DNA from: Pseudocercospora fijiensis CIRAD86
Taxonomy: Eukaryota > Ascomycota > Dothideomycetes > Mycosphaerellales > Mycosphaerellaceae
Assembly: GCF_000340215.1 (NCBI RefSeq)
Contig: NW_006921550.1
Span: 248,001-312,000 of the forward strand
Direction of reading: 5' to 3'
DNA: 64,000 nt
Shown here: positions 62,746-64,000 of the stretch, piece by piece
Layout: every line of letters begins with the position of its first letter
How positions within the stretch are numbered: the first letter of the stretch is position 1
Made by a program: the position numbers and the translations under genes
Notes under the pieces: model-generated
The model's database searches: none
Seen by the model: the letters and a program-made list of their open reading frames with translations, nothing else
Told to the model about the DNA's origin: nothing

Positions 62746-62928
62746 TAAGCCCTAGTTGGGCAATGACGACAGACCACAAGTATTACAAGATCCCGCAAAG
62801 CAAGCCTTACCATTCCTCTCCTCCCATTTGAATCGCAACCCCCAAAACAACTCACTCAAGATATCTCACAACAACAACAACAACAGAAATCCTCAAAGAA
62901 GAAGAAGGAAAGGAAAAAAAAACACACC
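62746..62928 (+). promoter_or_regulatory. Leader/promoter region of the glutathione S-transferase
   Basis: CAA-rich and then A/G-rich leader ending in CACACC before the ATG, a usual fungal 5' UTR form. No clear TATA box; only about 180 bp separates the ATG from the RIP island. Confidence 0.4.
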
Positions 62929-63621
62929 ATGTCCAAACTCCGCCTCTGGCTCTCCCCCGGCGCCTGCTCTCTAGCCCCTCACGTCCTCCTCCAAGCCTCC
63001 GGCCTCGCCTTCGAAATCCTAGTAATCGACATCACAAAGGGCGGATTCCCAGAGAAATACCGTGCCATAAACCCCAAGAAGCGAATTCCGATTCTGGAAT
63101 TCGATGGCCAAGTTCTTACGGAAACCACGGCGATCATGACTTTGACCTCACGCTTGGCTCCTGAGAAGCACTTATTCGGGAAGACGGACTGGGACGTTGC
63201 GCGTACGTATGAGTGGCTGAATTGGCTGAGTGGGACGGTGCATGAGCGTGGATTAGGGGCGCTGTTTAGTCCGGAGTGGTACTCGGATGATCAGTCCGCT
63301 CATGATGGTATTCGTAAGAAGTCGCGGGAGTGGGTTGAGGTTTGCTTTGGTTTGATTGAGGAAAGGCTGCAAGGGGTCGGTGGGGAACATGCCGTGAAGG
63401 ATGTTTTCACCGCTGCGGACGTGTTCTTGTGGGTTGTGTATAGATGGGGTTACCTGTTGAAGATCGAAATGGAGGAGATGTATCCGCAATGGACGAAGGT
63501 CGTGAATAAGGTTGTTGAGAGGGAGGCTGTGAAGGTTGCGGTGGAGAGGGAAGGGATTCCGTTGATCAGAGACGATCGTGTTCCGCCGGAGGGTCCGAGC
63601 AGGTATGATGTGAAGGAGTGA
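62929..63621 (+). CDS. Glutathione S-transferase, beta-class-like
   Basis: 230 residues, intronless, the usual GST length. Conjugates glutathione to electrophiles or reduces peroxides in the cytosol. The N-terminal thioredoxin fold begins LRLWLSPGACSLAPHVLLQA, the hallmark of bacterial beta-class enzymes, with Cys13 at the position of their active-site Cys. The cis-Pro segment INPKKRIPILEFDGQ and the glutathione-contacting ETTAIM box follow. The helical C-terminal domain (residues about 90-210) has FTAADVFLWVVYRWGY, the conserved N-capping FTxAD motif. The start has a fair context. The gene begins only about 200 bp from RIP island 2 but shows no RIP. Fungi have several such genes, so bacterial origin is possible but not shown here. 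Confidence 0.88.
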   Translation: MSKLRLWLSPGACSLAPHVLLQASGLAFEILVIDITKGGFPEKYRAINPKKRIPILEFDGQVLTETTAIMTLTSRLAPEKHLFGKTDWDVARTYEWLNWLSGTVHERGLGALFSPEWYSDDQSAHDGIRKKSREWVEVCFGLIEERLQGVGGEHAVKDVFTAADVFLWVVYRWGYLLKIEMEEMYPQWTKVVNKVVEREAVKVAVEREGIPLIRDDRVPPEGPSRYDVKE

Positions 63622-63689
63622 TTCTGGCATGAGTCTGAAACTCTTCGTTTTGAGTTTGGAACCGTTCTTGATATCGAACTTGTGTAGGT

Positions 63690-64000
63690 CTATTGTGATC
63701 GATCTCTGACATAGTTCGTAGCTCTAGCTCTTCTTGGCCTCGCGCAGAGTCCGCTGAAAGGAGCGGCAGTGCTCACGGCAAACTCGATCACTGCGGCGGT
63801 GGTATTGTAGTTTCCGTCATGGCCGAGTCCTCTCATCTCTCTGCAGCCTATGCTCAATTTATGCAATCGAGCGACTTGCTCATTGCCCCCGTAACGAAGC
63901 CAGCCGATTAGGTCGTCAGAATTGAAGGCCTTGAGGCTGAAGTGGATATGGCGGATCGAGGGTAGGACTGTCTTGACCTCACGAGCGATAGCACCGCTGA
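63690..64000 (-). CDS. C-terminal end of an unidentified protein, start outside window
   Basis: The minus-strand frame is open from the window edge to TAG at 63,690-63,692, about 102 codons. It contains LPSIRHIHFSLKAFNSDDLI, GWLRYGGNEQVARLHKLSI and an Arg-rich end. The form recalls uncharacterised Dothideomycete proteins with an N-terminal F-box-like domain, but the decisive part is not in the window. Convergent with the GST gene, 68 bp between stops. Confidence 0.5.
   Translation of the reverse strand, partial: SGAIAREVKTVLPSIRHIHFSLKAFNSDDLIGWLRYGGNEQVARLHKLSIGCREMRGLGHDGNYNTTAAVIEFAVSTAAPFSGLCARPRRARATNYVRDRSQ

Overview
The window is nuclear DNA of a filamentous ascomycete (Pezizomycotina; Dothideomycetes is my guess, not proven). 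Reasons: short GT-AG introns of 48-62 nt with CTAAC or CTGAC branch sites, fungal-only families (Atg11, DUF3176, fungal CorA-like proteins), and large islands with repeat-induced point mutation (RIP): CA and TG nearly gone, TA greatly enriched, CG kept.

Layout. 1-19,740 is a gene-bearing arm. It holds the 3' end of a Vnx1-type vacuolar cation/H+ antiporter, a small PIP-box protein, a DUF3176 membrane-protein gene killed by a local RIP patch and a 4-bp duplication, ATG11 (with a second exon recovered here), a small secreted protein, a CorA-like membrane protein, and a SAM methyltransferase with one frameshift. 19,740-50,900 is the first RIP island. 50,900-54,290 is a gene strip with a second CorA-like paralogue. 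54,290-62,720 is the second RIP island. 62,750-64,000 carries a glutathione S-transferase and the end of an unidentified gene.

The first island is a stratified nest whose borders can be read to the base from LTR pairs and 5-bp target duplications. A Mutator-like (MULE) relic is the oldest layer. Ty3/gypsy element C (22,768-50,269, TSD GTATT) lies in it. Element A of the same family (25,059-45,416, TSD TCTAT) lies in the integrase part of C. A different 13.2-kb gypsy element B (31,555-44,784, TSD ATAGG, opposite strand) lies in the gag part of A. The second island holds element D (54,945-62,045, TSD ACTAC), a third copy of the A/C family, inserted in a decayed minisatellite. A, C and D are each about 7.1 kb without nested insertions, have 197-198-bp LTRs and all lie on the minus strand. 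They encode gag with a CCHC knuckle, RT, integrase and a chromodomain. The 11 nt next to their 5' LTR are the reverse complement of an 11-nt stretch inside the LTR, the arrangement that lets Tf1-like elements self-prime.

Element B also has a chromodomain, and after it one further reading frame of roughly 1,570 codons that runs up to the polypurine tract. This frame is broken only by TAA/TAG and is the least explained thing in the window. No transposon ORF is intact. The host genes do not form a recognisable metabolic cluster.
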